From positions 20,007,235 through 20,071,234 of the forward strand of contig OU964923.1 of assembly GCA_918807975.1 (NCBI GenBank): a stretch of DNA of 64,000 nt, read 5' to 3'. Position 1 is the first letter of the stretch. Every line of letters starts with the position of its first letter. Made by a program: the position numbers and the translations under genes. This stretch comes from Aplidium turbinatum. Its lineage: Eukaryota; Chordata; Ascidiacea; Aplousobranchia; Polyclinidae. Positions 1 to 10,271 of this stretch are shown here, piece after piece. Below the pieces are notes generated by a model that ran no database searches, was not told the origin of the DNA, and saw nothing but the letters and a program-made list of their open reading frames with translations.

Positions 1-470
1 CACCCCAAAGACCGGCACTGATGGGGTGCATACTCTAACTTGTCTAGTGAGCGTTTCTTGTAGTTCTATTTTAAAATGACATACACTAACATGTAAACAC
101 TTAACGTGGATTATGTTAAACATTAAATGGATTGGATGAAGTACATAAAATGCATGTAGATTAAACATTTGTGTAGATCTAGACTAGGTGTACTGAGAGT
201 AAAAATATGTAGGGGAGATGTGGCACCTATGGGACGAATATGACATTATTTCTAATAAAACGTTATTTTAAAACAAATCATGAACTAAAGCAATTTTATT
301 GCAAAGTTTAGTCATTGTTTCATAACATGAAATCAAAACAGTGATGACTGTAGGCTAACATTCTTTATCGTTTTTTTTTCATCATTAAAAAGTGTCAGAC
401 AACTGTCCCATAGCCATAAGGGAGTCCTACCCATTACTGTAGCCGCCATATCGTCCATTTGCCAAAAAAC
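1..470. other. Unassigned AT-rich sequence
   Basis: No reading frame or RNA that I recognise. I looked for a histone coding region here, because a histone-type 3' stem-loop follows at 471, and found none on the plus strand. A short stretch near 209-235 (GGGGAGATGTGGCACC) resembles the end of a GGGGCA-type terminal-inverted-repeat element, but no partner end is visible. Confidence 0.5.
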
Positions 471-505
471 AGCCCTTTTCAGGGCTACCTAATGATAAAA
501 AAGAG
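471..505 (+). promoter_or_regulatory. Histone-type mRNA 3' stem-loop with downstream HDE-like element
   Basis: The sequence AGCCCTTTTCAGGGCT forms a 6-bp stem with a TTTC loop. It is preceded by a CAAAAAAC run and followed by ACCTA. Ten bases further on is the purine run AAAAAAGAG. This matches the known architecture of metazoan replication-dependent histone mRNA 3' ends: an A-rich 5' flank, a stem with a UUUC loop, an ACC(C)A flank, and a purine-rich histone downstream element that pairs with U7 snRNA. No histone coding sequence is visible just upstream, so this is either a relic of a histone gene whose body was lost or replaced, or a chance match. Confidence 0.45.
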
Positions 506-908
506 TTGCTGCCCACATACTTTGTGATGTTTATTCTATTACAAACAAACTAGGCTAACAAAAGTGCAATGTCGCATGAAACAAAATTATTTTTTTAACT
601 TAATAAAAGTTACGTTTGTAACATGATTTTTGTGTGTCAACGTTTAAGGTTTGGACCTATGAATCATTTTGTTTACACACACGGATGCCTTTGGAAAAAT
701 GACTTCATGTGGTTATGAAAGAACACGAGAATGCAAGCCCAAGTCATTTCATTACGGTTTCGTTACTTACCTTTGATCCATATTTAAGCCTAGGTTTATT
801 CGGCTTAGCCTATGTGTTGTGAAAAAATTATTTGGCTAAGCATTGAACAAAACATAAGTATCCGCACCCACTGTATCGCTGGTTGTTGTTTCTTTTTATT
901 ATTTGCAG

Positions 909-1106
909 AAGTTTCTCCATCCAAATAGGAACAATTTTCTGGTTCCTGCACTTGGAGCTGACATCACTTGCTTCCTCAACCGAACTTTTCCAGTTGATGT
1001 CGACTGCGCGCCGAGTGACAAGAATTCTTCCACGACCTCACAAAGGATCAAAGTTCTACACCGCTCTAGAGCACACATCGCTTTCCTATTGATCAGTGTT
1101 TGTTAG
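909..1106 (+). CDS. Possible terminal exon of an unidentified secreted or membrane protein
   Basis: A pyrimidine-rich stretch ending TTTATTATTTGCAG at 908 is a good 3' splice site. Read in frame from 909, the exon is open for 65 codons to a TAG at 1104-1106. It begins KFLHPNRNNFLVPALG and contains ADITCFLNRTF with an N-R-T glycosylation sequon. It ends with a short hydrophobic tail, IAFLLISVC, preceded by basic residues. Any upstream exons would lie left of 860 or outside the window, and I could not find one. I do not recognise the family. The coding call rests only on the acceptor and the open frame. Confidence 0.25.
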   Translation, partial: KFLHPNRNNFLVPALGADITCFLNRTFPVDVDCAPSDKNSSTTSQRIKVLHRSRAHIAFLLISVC

Positions 1107-1204
1107 GCTACATTACTTGATTCAAACAAGCCATTACACCACCAATTAGGCTATTTGTGTGCCTGATCCTAATCCTTTCTATGACTTTAGCATTTTTTCA
1201 ATAT

Positions 1205-3834
1205 CAATGGGAGGCAATTAATTATCGTGAACACGCAATGCGAGTCCAGAAAGACGATCGATTCGCCATTGAAATGCATTGGGCAAAAGCTTCGTTGGGG
1301 GGGGCTGTCTTCGAACAACGATTGCTCTTATATTAAATAAGCTATAAAAATGAAAGTTATCACTTCAATAAACAGTAACATGTTCTTTTAAGTGGATTTG
1401 ATTTAAATTGTTTATCAATTAAAATGAAGTTTTGGTAATGGTTTGCATTTGGTCAAGTTTAGGTGGCCACTAGATGGAGCTAGTAGTTTTTTGGGACTTG
1501 GTATTAACTTAGTTGGTTAGACCTATGCTTCTGCTTTTCAACGATAGCAAATCTGTTGAAATTGAGCAAGAAATGAATAAATGGGAGACAATTAATTATC
1601 GTGATCACACAGGGCGTGAACTGAAAGACGATCGATTCGCCGTTGAAATGCATTGGGCAAAAGCTTCGTTGGTGGACTGTCTTCGAACAACGATTGCTCA
1701 CATATTAAATAAAATATAAAAATGAAAGTTAGTACTTTAATACACAGTAACATGTTCTTTTAATTGGATTTGATTTAGACTGTTTATCATTGCAATTAAA
1801 CTTTTGATAGTGGTTTGAATTTGGTCAAGTTTAGGTGGCCACTAGATGGAGCTAGTAGTATTATGGGACTTGGTATTAACTTAGTTGGTTAGATCTATGC
1901 TTCTGCTTTTCAACGATAGCAAATCTGTTGAAATTGAGCAAGAAATGAATAAATGGGAGACAATTAATTATCGTGATCACATAGGGCGTGAACTGAAAGA
2001 CGATCGATTCGTCATTGAAATGCATTGGGCAAAAGCTTCGTTGGGGGGCTGTCTTCGAACAACGATTGCTCGCATATTAAATAAGATATTAAAATGAAAG
2101 TTAACACTTCAATAAACAGTAATATGTTCTTTTAATTGGTTGTCGTTAAATGTTTTTATCATTGCAAATAAACTTTTGATAATGGTTTGAATTTGGTCAA
2201 GTTTAGGTGGCCACTAGATGGAGCTAGTAGTATTTTGGGACTTGATATTAACTTAGTTGGTTAGACCTATGCTTGTGCTTTTCAACGATAGCAAATCTGT
2301 TGAAATTGAGTAAGAAATGAATAAATGGGAGACAATTAATTATCGTGAACACGCAGGGCGTGAACTGAAAGACGATCGATTCGCCATTGAAATGCATTGG
2401 GAAAAAGCTTCGTTGGGGGGCTGTCTTCGAACAACGATTGCTCCTATATTAAATAAGATATAAAAATGAAGGTTAGCCCTTCAATAAACAGTGACATGTT
2501 CTTTTAATTGGATTTGATTTAGATTGTTTATCATTTAAAATGAAGTTTTGGTGATGGTTTGCATTTGGTCAAGTTTAGGTGGCCACTAGATGGAGCTAGA
2601 AATATTTTGGGACTTGATATTAACTTAGTTGGTTAGATCTGTGCTTGTGCTGTTCAACGATAGCAAATCTGTTGAAATTGAGCAAGAAATGAATAAATGG
2701 GAGACAATTAATTATCGTGAACACGCAGGGCGTGAACTGAAAGACGATCGATTCGCCATTGAAATGCATTGGGCAAAAGCTTCGTTGGGGGGCTGTCTTC
2801 GAACAACGATTGCTCGCATATTACATAAGATATAAAAATGAAAGTTAACACTTCAATAAACAGTAATATGTTCTTTTAATTGGTTGTCGTTAAATGTTTT
2901 TATCATTGCAAATAAACTTTTGATAATGGTTTGAATTTGGTCAAGTTTAGGTGGCCACTAGATGGAGCTAGTAGTATTTTGGGACTTGATATTAACTTAG
3001 TTGGTTAGATATATGCTTGTGCTTTTCAACGATAGCAAATCTGTTGAAATTGAGCAAGAAATGAATAAATGGGAGACAATTAATTATCGTGAACACGCAG
3101 GGCGTGAACTGAAAGACGATCGATTCGCCATTGAAATGCATTGGGAAAAAGCTTCGTTGGGGGGCTGTCTTCGAACAACGATTGCTCCTATATTAAATAA
3201 GATATAAAAATGAAGGTTAGCCCTTCAATAAACAGTGACATGTTCTTTTAATTGGATTTGATTTAGATTGTTTATCATTTAAAATGAAGTTTTGGTGATG
3301 GTTTGCATTTGGTCAAGTTTAGGTGGCCACTAGATGGAGCTAGAAGTATTTTGGGACTTGGTATTAACTTAGTTGGTTAGACCTATGCTTCTGCTTTTCA
3401 ACGATAGCAAATCTGTTGAAATTGAGCAAGAAATGAATAAATGGGAGACAATTAATTATCGTGATCACATAGGGCGTGAACTGAAAGACGATCGATTCGT
3501 CATTGAAATGCATTGGGCAAAAGCTTCGTTGGGGGGCTGTCTTCGAACAACGATTGCTCGCATATTACATAAGATATAAAAATGAAAGTTAGTACTTCAA
3601 TACACAGTAACATGTTCTTTTAATTGGATTTGATTTAGATTGTTTATCATTTAAAATGAAGTTTTGGTGAAGTTTTGGTTGAAGTTTTGATGGTCAAGTT
3701 TAGGTGACCACTAGATGGAGCTAGTAGTATTTTGGGACTTGGTATTAACTTAGTTGGTTAGATCTATGCTTGTGCTTTCCTACGATAGCAAATTTGTTGA
3801 AATTGAACAACAAATCAATAAATGGGAGACAATT
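1205..3834 (+). repeat. Tandem array of about eight 372-bp units (satellite-like, with dimeric higher-order structure)
   Basis: The anchor sequence GGGAGACAATTAATTATCG recurs at about 1209, 1583, 1955, 2327, 2699, 3071, 3443 and 3823. That gives a 372-bp period with six complete units and partial units at both ends. Each full unit contains a roughly 64-codon open frame (MLLLFNDSKSVEIEQEM...), but the third full unit has an in-frame stop. Many differences between units change amino acids, so I do not regard the frame as a gene. Each linker carries TGGCCACTAGATGGAGCTA, close to the vertebrate CTCF consensus. Units starting near 2257 and 3001 share one linker type, and units near 1885 and 2629 share another, so the array expanded partly as 744-bp dimers. 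The last unit has a small linker insertion and then breaks off. Confidence 0.95.
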
Positions 3835-4316
3835 TCTTTCCGGTGTGTTTCAGTGCATTTCCACCCCGCTCTTCCTCTTTCATAATAGTCTATTCCAATA
3901 TGTGTGACGTCATCATTTTTTCCGGTTGACCAACAGGGCGTCTTGTGCAAGAGCACCGTTAGCACGGCCACAAAACCCAAAAAACAAATAGCAAAAAATA
4001 AAACAAAAACAGAGAGAAGCACACATGTAGTAGGCTAATGAATGACAGCCTAATGAAAAGTGTTGTGGATTGAATTTGCCAGTTCCAATATTGATGTGGA
4101 TGAGCAGTCATATAAATAATAATAGGATGGATTATTGTTGTAGCCTATTATTGTTATTATGTTATGTTATTATTAGATGTTATTATTGTTGTATAGAAGT
4201 ACAAACCGTCCAAGATTGAAAAATGTTATTATTAAAATGCATAGCGTCGTTGCATGCCAAATTGTTTGGAAATACAGAATAAAATTAATCAAACTTTTAA
4301 TTGGTCCAATATAAAA
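3835..4316. other. Unassigned sequence 3' of the tandem array
   Basis: The array homology stops inside the anchor at about 3834, and the sequence changes to unrelated DNA. A consensus CRE palindrome, TGACGTCA, lies at 3905-3912. No coding potential that I trust. Confidence 0.5.
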
Positions 4317-4470
4317 GCTTGAGTTTTACTTTCAGTAGCATGATTGTTTATTTCAGAAGTGTAGATGCTAACGATCTGTTTTAGCCTGATGCTGCGAGTT
4401 CACTGCTGTGGTGGGAGAGCAGTTTCCCACAAGCTTTTGGGATACAGTTTTCTAGTCATATGCAATGACG
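4317..4470 (+). repeat. Single-arm relative of the 38.2-kb foldback element
   Basis: This stretch resembles the left part of the element at 38185-38495. Shared blocks include AGCATGATTGTTTA/GCTTA, GTAGAT..TAACGA(T/C)CTG, TTTTAGC(C/A)TGAT and CTGCGAGTTC. It is present here in one orientation only, without the inverted second arm. The two are about 75-80% similar by eye, which suggests a dispersed family from which the foldback copy derives. Confidence 0.5.
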
Positions 4471-5004
4471 TGTGGTGTTGTGGTCAGAGTACTCAACTTG
4501 TGAAATTTAATTGGTGATTCATCTTCAGGTTTTCATAGTTTGATGACCAACAAATTCTTTACTTAAACATGTAGCTTACTTTAACTAGCATAAACATAAC
4601 ATAACTTTTAATAAAATAGTAAAGAAGTTTTTTTAAAAAACAGAAAGAGACTGTTCTGATGATTTATCGTATTTCCTAGCAATCAGTTTTTTTAATTTCA
4701 CAGAAATTGAAAAACTGCGATAAGAGACGGCTAACCTATTTAACAATTCTTGTTATAAAAAGGCACACAAAAAAGTTTAATCAAACAAGCCGCATGTCAG
4801 ATTTGTGACCCCAATCATTTGTTTCGGCATCCGCATAAATAATAGTCCCTCAAACAAACATGGAGCAATTAGAGTCTGCACCTTCATAGCTTGAAATCAG
4901 GAAGTGTCTATCTCACGAATTAGCATTGGAGCAATATTTTTTTTTCACTGTGTGCAGCATGGTTTGTTGGTTTGATTTTTCATCTTCAGACTGAGAAAGG
5001 CTCT

Positions 5005-5475
5005 AAACGGTTATTCCTGTCAGCTTTGCAAAGTTGTAGAGACTTCAAAACACTGTCGCAGGCACCGTTATCGAGATTTGCAAAGTGAAGTTTCCAATTT
5101 TTGGAATTTTTTAGGCTGTGAGTCAGTTGTTTGTTTGTTTGTTTATCTTTATCCTGCATTGCGGGAAAGCGGACTTGAGCGCTATGCATCGGTGTAAGCC
5201 TTCCGACGTACACCTGACCCACGCTGCAGCCGACGGCAATGTCTGTTTCCGGTTGTCTACTTTACTTATGACTTAAATTTGGTACTACCCATCACTCGAA
5301 ATCGATCACTGGGTAGAGGCAATTATCGTAAAGTTTCTTGCCCAGAGAAACAACAGCAAGTGCGGGTGGCTGGAGTCGAACATGCAGGCTTTCGACTGTG
5401 AGCCCAACGCGCTAACCACTCGCCATTGCTTCATCCACTAGGTGGCGCTGAATAAAAGTTGCTGAATAAAACCAG
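5005..5475 (-). repeat. SINE-like copy interrupted by a second SINE
   Basis: The blocks at about 5005-5116 (GCTTTGCAAAGTTGTAGAG, GATTTGCAAAGTGAAGTTT) and 5431-5475 (CATCCACTAGGTGGCGCTGAAT) match consecutive parts of the SINE at 39340-39600. There they are contiguous. Here a different SINE (5117-5430) lies between them. I infer a nested insertion. The tRNA-like head of this outer copy is not visible. The second block contains CCACTAGGTGGCGCT, a close match to a CTCF core motif. Confidence 0.45.
5117..5430 (-). repeat. tRNA-derived SINE (family A), full-length-like
   Basis: On the minus strand the element begins with GGCGAGTGGTTAGCGCGTTG, a match to the RNA polymerase III A box. About 30 bases later comes ATGTTCGACTCCAG, a match to the B box GTTCGANTCC. 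An unrelated body follows, and it ends in a (CAAA)n tail, seen on the plus strand as TTTGTTTGTTTG at 5128-5142. This A box, B box, body and simple-repeat tail arrangement is the standard tRNA-derived SINE structure. A second, 5'-truncated copy lies in the IL-17 gene at 8104-8375. Confidence 0.78.
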
Positions 5476-5986
5476 CGCCACTTAAGTCCACTTTATTGGC
5501 CCACAACAAGTGAACAGAAAAATTAAAATAAACTGCATAAACGATGTGGTGCGAACAATAGTCAACGACTGGATTACTTGTTCACATACTTGCAAAAAAT
5601 AACACATTTTAAGATTCAGAATAAAATAACCTTCTGTTCAGTGACAACTGTTCAATTTTTTTTATCTCTGTGTTGAGTGTAGCTGATTTACATTTAAAGC
5701 AAAAATAAACGTTGATGCATATGTTTCTATGCTTTGCTCATCCAGAAATCCCAATTAACAAACATATCTTGGACGCCACCTACGCAATGTTTGGCATTAC
5801 AACGTATTGCTTGCGCAGTTGCGTCAAACTGTTGGAGATACAATCATGGAAAACTACGGCTTCTATTCATTTGTTTCTGTTTCGATTAACCTTCATATAT
5901 ATGCCCAGTTGGGGCCATAATCAAGCATACTAGATCTAGACGTAGAGAAATTAACAAGCGTTAAAATTAAAGAAACAAAGCATATA
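5476..5986. other. Unassigned 5' flank of the IL-17-like gene and its hAT insertion
   Basis: No recognisable gene. If the hAT at 5995-7132 landed in the 5' UTR or promoter of the IL-17-like gene, this stretch would contain the ancestral promoter. I cannot place a TATA box or transcription start with confidence. Confidence 0.4.
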
Positions 5987-5994
5987 CTGACAAA

Positions 5995-7132
5995 CAGGGC
6001 CTCCAAGAGCCCTACCGGGCCCCGGTGCAGATGTTGCTGCCGGGCCCCCCAGCGCGACATGTCGCGTGATATCTCACCAATCACAAACAAAATTTGTGGT
6101 CCGCGTTCTTACAAAGGATAAATTAGGTTAAAGTATTAACACTCCATTATTTCACAAACAATGCCCTATTGTAAATATAACTTTAAGTTCACAGATAGCC
6201 TACACACTAGTTATACACAAAGATAAAATGCTGTAAAATGTTAAAACACTACATAGTGTAAATATAGCCTCAATAGCGTTGTCAGATATGGAATTCTGCC
6301 CTAATTTGAGGAAAAGTTTATAGCTGTTCAAAACAAAAACTTAAATTTTGAATATTTTTTTTAGTCCTGGGCAAAGATCAAAACCCTAACCTTTCCTAAC
6401 TCTAACCCTTCCTAACTCTGGCAACACCTGATTGTAACCATGGCAACAAGTGGGTAAAATCATTTTCGAAGATAAAAATTGCAATACTATCCGACATGGC
6501 TGACATAGCATTGCATATGTGTGCTTACAGCTTTACATTAACATACAATACCATTTCTGACCTTGAAATGTGCAGAGACTAGGGCAGCAAACTTAGGATG
6601 AATGCATTGCTATTGTTCATGACATTAAGAAATACCAACTTCAATATAAGAAATACCAACTTCATATAAGAAATACCAACTTCAAAATATTAAAATTTTT
6701 TTATGCAAAATTGACCTTAACACGCAAATTTAAATATTTTATTGGCCCCCTGAACGCAAAAAAATGAAAATATTGTTGTTCTAAAAAAGGGCATACCCAT
6801 GAGGGAGCCCATTCAACATACAAAACTAATATTCATATAAAAAACAATATTTTATGCTAAATCGACCTGAGCACGCAAATTTAAACATTTTATCGGGCCC
6901 CTCAAACTAAAAAAACTAAAAATTCTGTAATTTTAAAAAGGGCATAGCCTTAGCTACCCATAAGGGGGCCCCATTCGACATACGGAACTAATATAAAATA
7001 AAAACAATATTTTATGCAAAATTGTTGAAATCAATCTTTTTATCCCGTGAATTTAGACATTTTATCGGGCCCCCTTGAACTCACCGGGCCCCGGTGCAAT
7101 GCACCGGTTGTCCCCCTCTCTTGTGGGCCCTG
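5995..7132. mobile_element. hAT-type non-autonomous DNA transposon abutting the IL-17-like start codon
   Basis: The left end reads CAGGGCCTCCAAGAG and the right end, reverse-complemented, reads CAGGGCCCACAAGAG. The flanking octamers CTGACAAA (5987-5994) and CTGACAAG (7133-7140) form an 8-bp target-site duplication with one difference, as expected for the hAT superfamily. The interior has no transposase. It contains three tandem copies of an AAGAAATACCAACTTCA unit near 6635-6690, and a block of about 150-165 bp with ATTTTATCGGGCCCC that recurs near 6740, 6890 and 7065. The right duplication ends at 7140, one base before the start codon at 7142. Confidence 0.85.
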
Positions 7133-7141
7133 CTGACAAGT

Positions 7142-9042
7142 ATGGAATCCAGTTACTTTGTTCTTATAATTCTGAGCGTTTTTGCATTTGTTGCCAATGC
7201 GGGTTTGTTGTCCCAAGTGCGAGACAACATTGTCGCTGACAACAACGATTTCGGTTTTCCAAGGTGAGTCAAATAGTTTGAATTGAAATTGCAATAAAAG
7301 CTAAATTGTTTGTCAAAATTTTGGTTGCAAGCTCTGATTTCTAGCAATCTGAACTACAATCAAAAAGCTCAAATGCCTTAAACGTTTAGTTTAGAGCATT
7401 TTTGATAATTATATCTATATCTTTTTTTGCACTTTTAGTTCAAGTTAGTTTAATTTAACATTTACCATTAACATTTTATGAAAAATACATGTAAATAAAC
7501 TTTTGTTTATAAGTAGCCAACACACTAGAACTAGATGTAGGCCTACTCATTCTCATGCCATTATTCTTTTCTTCTGTAAGTACAGATACTTGTCTGAAAG
7601 TATCCATACACAAGATGTACTTCTCGCTATATCGTTATGCTTTTATTCTGTACGAGATTACTTGAGCAAATTATATTTTTGTAAGTCAAAAGCAAAAAAC
7701 AACAACAAAAATTGAAATCAACAACTTTAATGCTATTAAATAACTTAATGTTTCGTTGCAGTGAAATTTGTTCTGGAAATCCATTTTGTGATGACTTGTC
7801 CGAACAGCTGAGCAACAATCCTTCCTTCCTCGACCAACTTGAAGTTCGAGATGTCACTAACTCTGGCAAAGATATGTCGCAAAACTTTAACATTTCTGAA
7901 GCTGATGAGAGCAAGTCAGTATCTCGAGTTTCAACGTCTTCTAACACACCGAGCTGCCCTTCCTTCACTGAGCAATACGTCCAGAACGCCAGATGGATAA
8001 AAGACCGAAGCTTTTCTCCTTGGAGGTGGCAGATCAACCGTGATTGGAATAGGTAAGATTAGGTTTTTGCGCAAGTAAAGACATGAGTAACAAAATGATA
8101 GTCGTTACGTTTTGTTTGTTTGTTTGTTTGTTTGTTTGTTTATCTTTATCCTGCATTGCGGGAAAGCGGACTTGAGCGCTATGCATCGGTGTACGCCTTC
8201 CGACGTACACCTGACCCACGCTGCAGCCGACTGCAATGTCTGTTTCCGGTTGTCTACTATACTTATGACTTAAATTTGGTACTACCCATTACTCGAAATC
8301 GATCACTGGGTAGAGGCAATTATCGTAAAGTTTCTTGCCTAGAGAAACAACAACAAGTGCGTTGTTGTAATTGTTGCTTCATAAGACTGATTTTCATTAC
8401 ATAGCACAGCCGCGTGGTCAGCTTTCAATTTTATTGTTCCTTGATTAATTATTGGTTGTCCCAACGGATGCAACTGAAAATCATATTTCTCTAAATCATT
8501 TCTCTAAACGGTTGAATGCCATTATTATTCGAGGATAACAATTTTTAGCTCCGGAACTGTTAACAGCGCTGAAAAGCGCTTTTGCAACAAAAAATTAACA
8601 ATTTAAAAATATTCTTTCATGCTGAAATAGCCATTTGAAGCAACAAAATAGCCTTTTAAACAGTGAAATTATGGATTTCTTAAATGAAACCACTGGAAAC
8701 CGATTAAACATGCGTTTTGCACTTTGAAAATGTGATGTTGTGTTCAAACCAATTAATGTTGCTTATTTGACAGAAATTCTCGGTATGTAACACTTATCCA
8801 TTTGATTTAGAAAATTCTAACATATTTAACATTCATTCAGAATTCCAAGAGACATTCCAGAAACCGTTTGTCTTTGCAATGGATGCATCAGCCCAATCAC
8901 ATTTAAAAATGTCCATTACTTGGTGAGCGTACCAATGGTCTTGCCCCGCAAGGTGCATTACAGAAACAGCGACGGAACATACCGAGAAGCAAGCTACGTC
9001 ACTGAAATGGGTTGCCGTTGCGACTTCGCTATTTACTTGTAA
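7142..9042 (+). CDS. IL17: Interleukin-17 family cytokine, three exons
   Basis: The coding exons are 7142-7263, 7762-8052 and 8841-9042 (615 nt, 204 residues). All introns are GT-AG (AAG|GTGAGT, TTGCAG, AG|GTAAGA, TTCAG) and both junctions split a codon after its second base. Residues 1-20 form a signal peptide (MESSYFVLIILSVFAFVANA). Residues 126-138 (SPWRWQINRDWNR) align with the IL-17 SPW...R motif. CLCNGC at 148-153 matches the conserved Cys-x4-Cys spacing, SVP at 167-169 matches the central strand, and GCRC at 195-198 matches the terminal GCxC. These cysteines make the IL-17 cystine-knot-like fold. C150 is extra. N84-I-S is a possible glycosylation site. The product should be a secreted, probably dimeric ligand for IL-17 receptors. 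Introns are small, and intron 2 holds a SINE. The unusual point is the hAT insertion immediately before the ATG, which must shape the 5' UTR or transcription start. I see no alternative family. Confidence 0.9.
8104..8375 (-). repeat. 5'-truncated SINE (family A) in IL-17 intron 2
   Basis: From the (TTTG)n tail at about 8110-8140 through GGTAGAGGCAATTATCGTAAAG and AGAGAAACAACAACAAGTGCG, this copy is nearly identical to 5128-5365. It lacks the A- and B-box head, which is the usual result of incomplete reverse transcription. It lies antisense to the host gene, inside intron 2 (8053-8840). Confidence 0.85.
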
Positions 9043-10263
9043 TAATTCTATATCTCGATTGTTCTTGCAAAATCATAAAGTGCTTTCTACAAAATGTAAG
9101 ATGAATGAAGTTTAATGTTTGTTTGAAAACTGCTCTAACGTTAAATTACAGTTGACAATATGAATGTTTTTTTTTTATTTGATCAGGTACTTTTTATGCG
9201 ATTGATTTTTCAACAACTTATGTATAAATCTTGTGACAAGGATTCTTATGTTATTCTGACTGTAAATGACATATTTTTTTGCGAAATTGTTTTTGTGTGT
9301 TTCGTATTGAACTTTTACAAGTATTGTGATTTTATGCATTTTTTTTTTTTATTATTCTTTTCGCGCATTAACTTTGCACTTTTATTCATTTTATAACCTT
9401 TTAAACACCAGAAATTATAAATCTCTTTATTTAAGCTTTTATATTGTGGTTTGATATGGAATGATATGATCTAAGTTACCGCTTTTACATTCAGCCCTGT
9501 CAAGTGTAGTCTATCAGGTGCATTATTTATTTATTAAACAAAGTGTAAATTGTGCTATTTTATTTAATTTATCAATTAATTTTTACTATGTTGTCAAATC
9601 TAAACAATATTTATTGGAATCAGCATAAAATATATCTTTGTACGACGGCGGTTGTTGAATCTGTGCTTTCTAAACCGGACTACAGAAATGTAGGTTATTG
9701 TTTTTGTCTGCAACAAATTTGAAAAATAGTTTTTCCATGAGACAATCGTAATATCTTTATGGAGAAATTATCAAAACTATATTTTGTAGCCTACTACAAC
9801 GGTGTCAGTCGTAGCAACAAAATAGAATCTGATATAACTTTATTCCAACACAAAGCAACGTTTTCAACACAATTCGTGTCTCCTCGTGAAGGAAAACTGT
9901 CGTAGTCGCAAGATGGCAGTAGAGATAATGATTTGACTTTCAATGATTGGTGTTCAGCTTGAAGGAAAACCAATTAATTTTGGGTTTTAATTTTGATTTA
10001 AACCAAAACACAAACAAGCTTTAAAAATAGTCACAATCGTGTTGGTGCAATCATACACGGCAAGATATTTGTGAAAATTATAAAACCAAATGTGCCCATT
10101 GCTCTGCAGTCACAGTTATTGACTAGGCACACCCAATCATCAGTATACTGATAAAACTTAAGGTTAATGTTCGTATACGTCTAAACATATTATTTGAAAA
10201 TTGTTTAATACGTTTTTAAGGTTGGAACATACTGTTGCAGATAAAATGAATCAAATATGGTTT
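9043..10263. other. IL-17 3' UTR and intergenic sequence
   Basis: Very AT-rich sequence with T runs at 9168 and 9341. No canonical AATAAA stands out close to the stop codon, so I cannot place the 3' end of the IL-17-like mRNA. No other feature is recognised. Confidence 0.4.
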
Positions 10264-10271
10264 TGTTAGAG

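Noticed and set aside
3780-4022. 80-codon minus-strand hydrophobic frame
   Set aside because: It crosses the edge of the tandem array into unrelated DNA and has no splice or family support.
7040-7294. 84-codon minus-strand frame
   Set aside because: It is antisense to IL-17 exon 1 and runs into the hAT terminus.
7627-8037. 136-codon minus-strand frame
   Set aside because: It is the antisense shadow of IL-17 exon 2, which has signal, junctions and family motifs on the plus strand.
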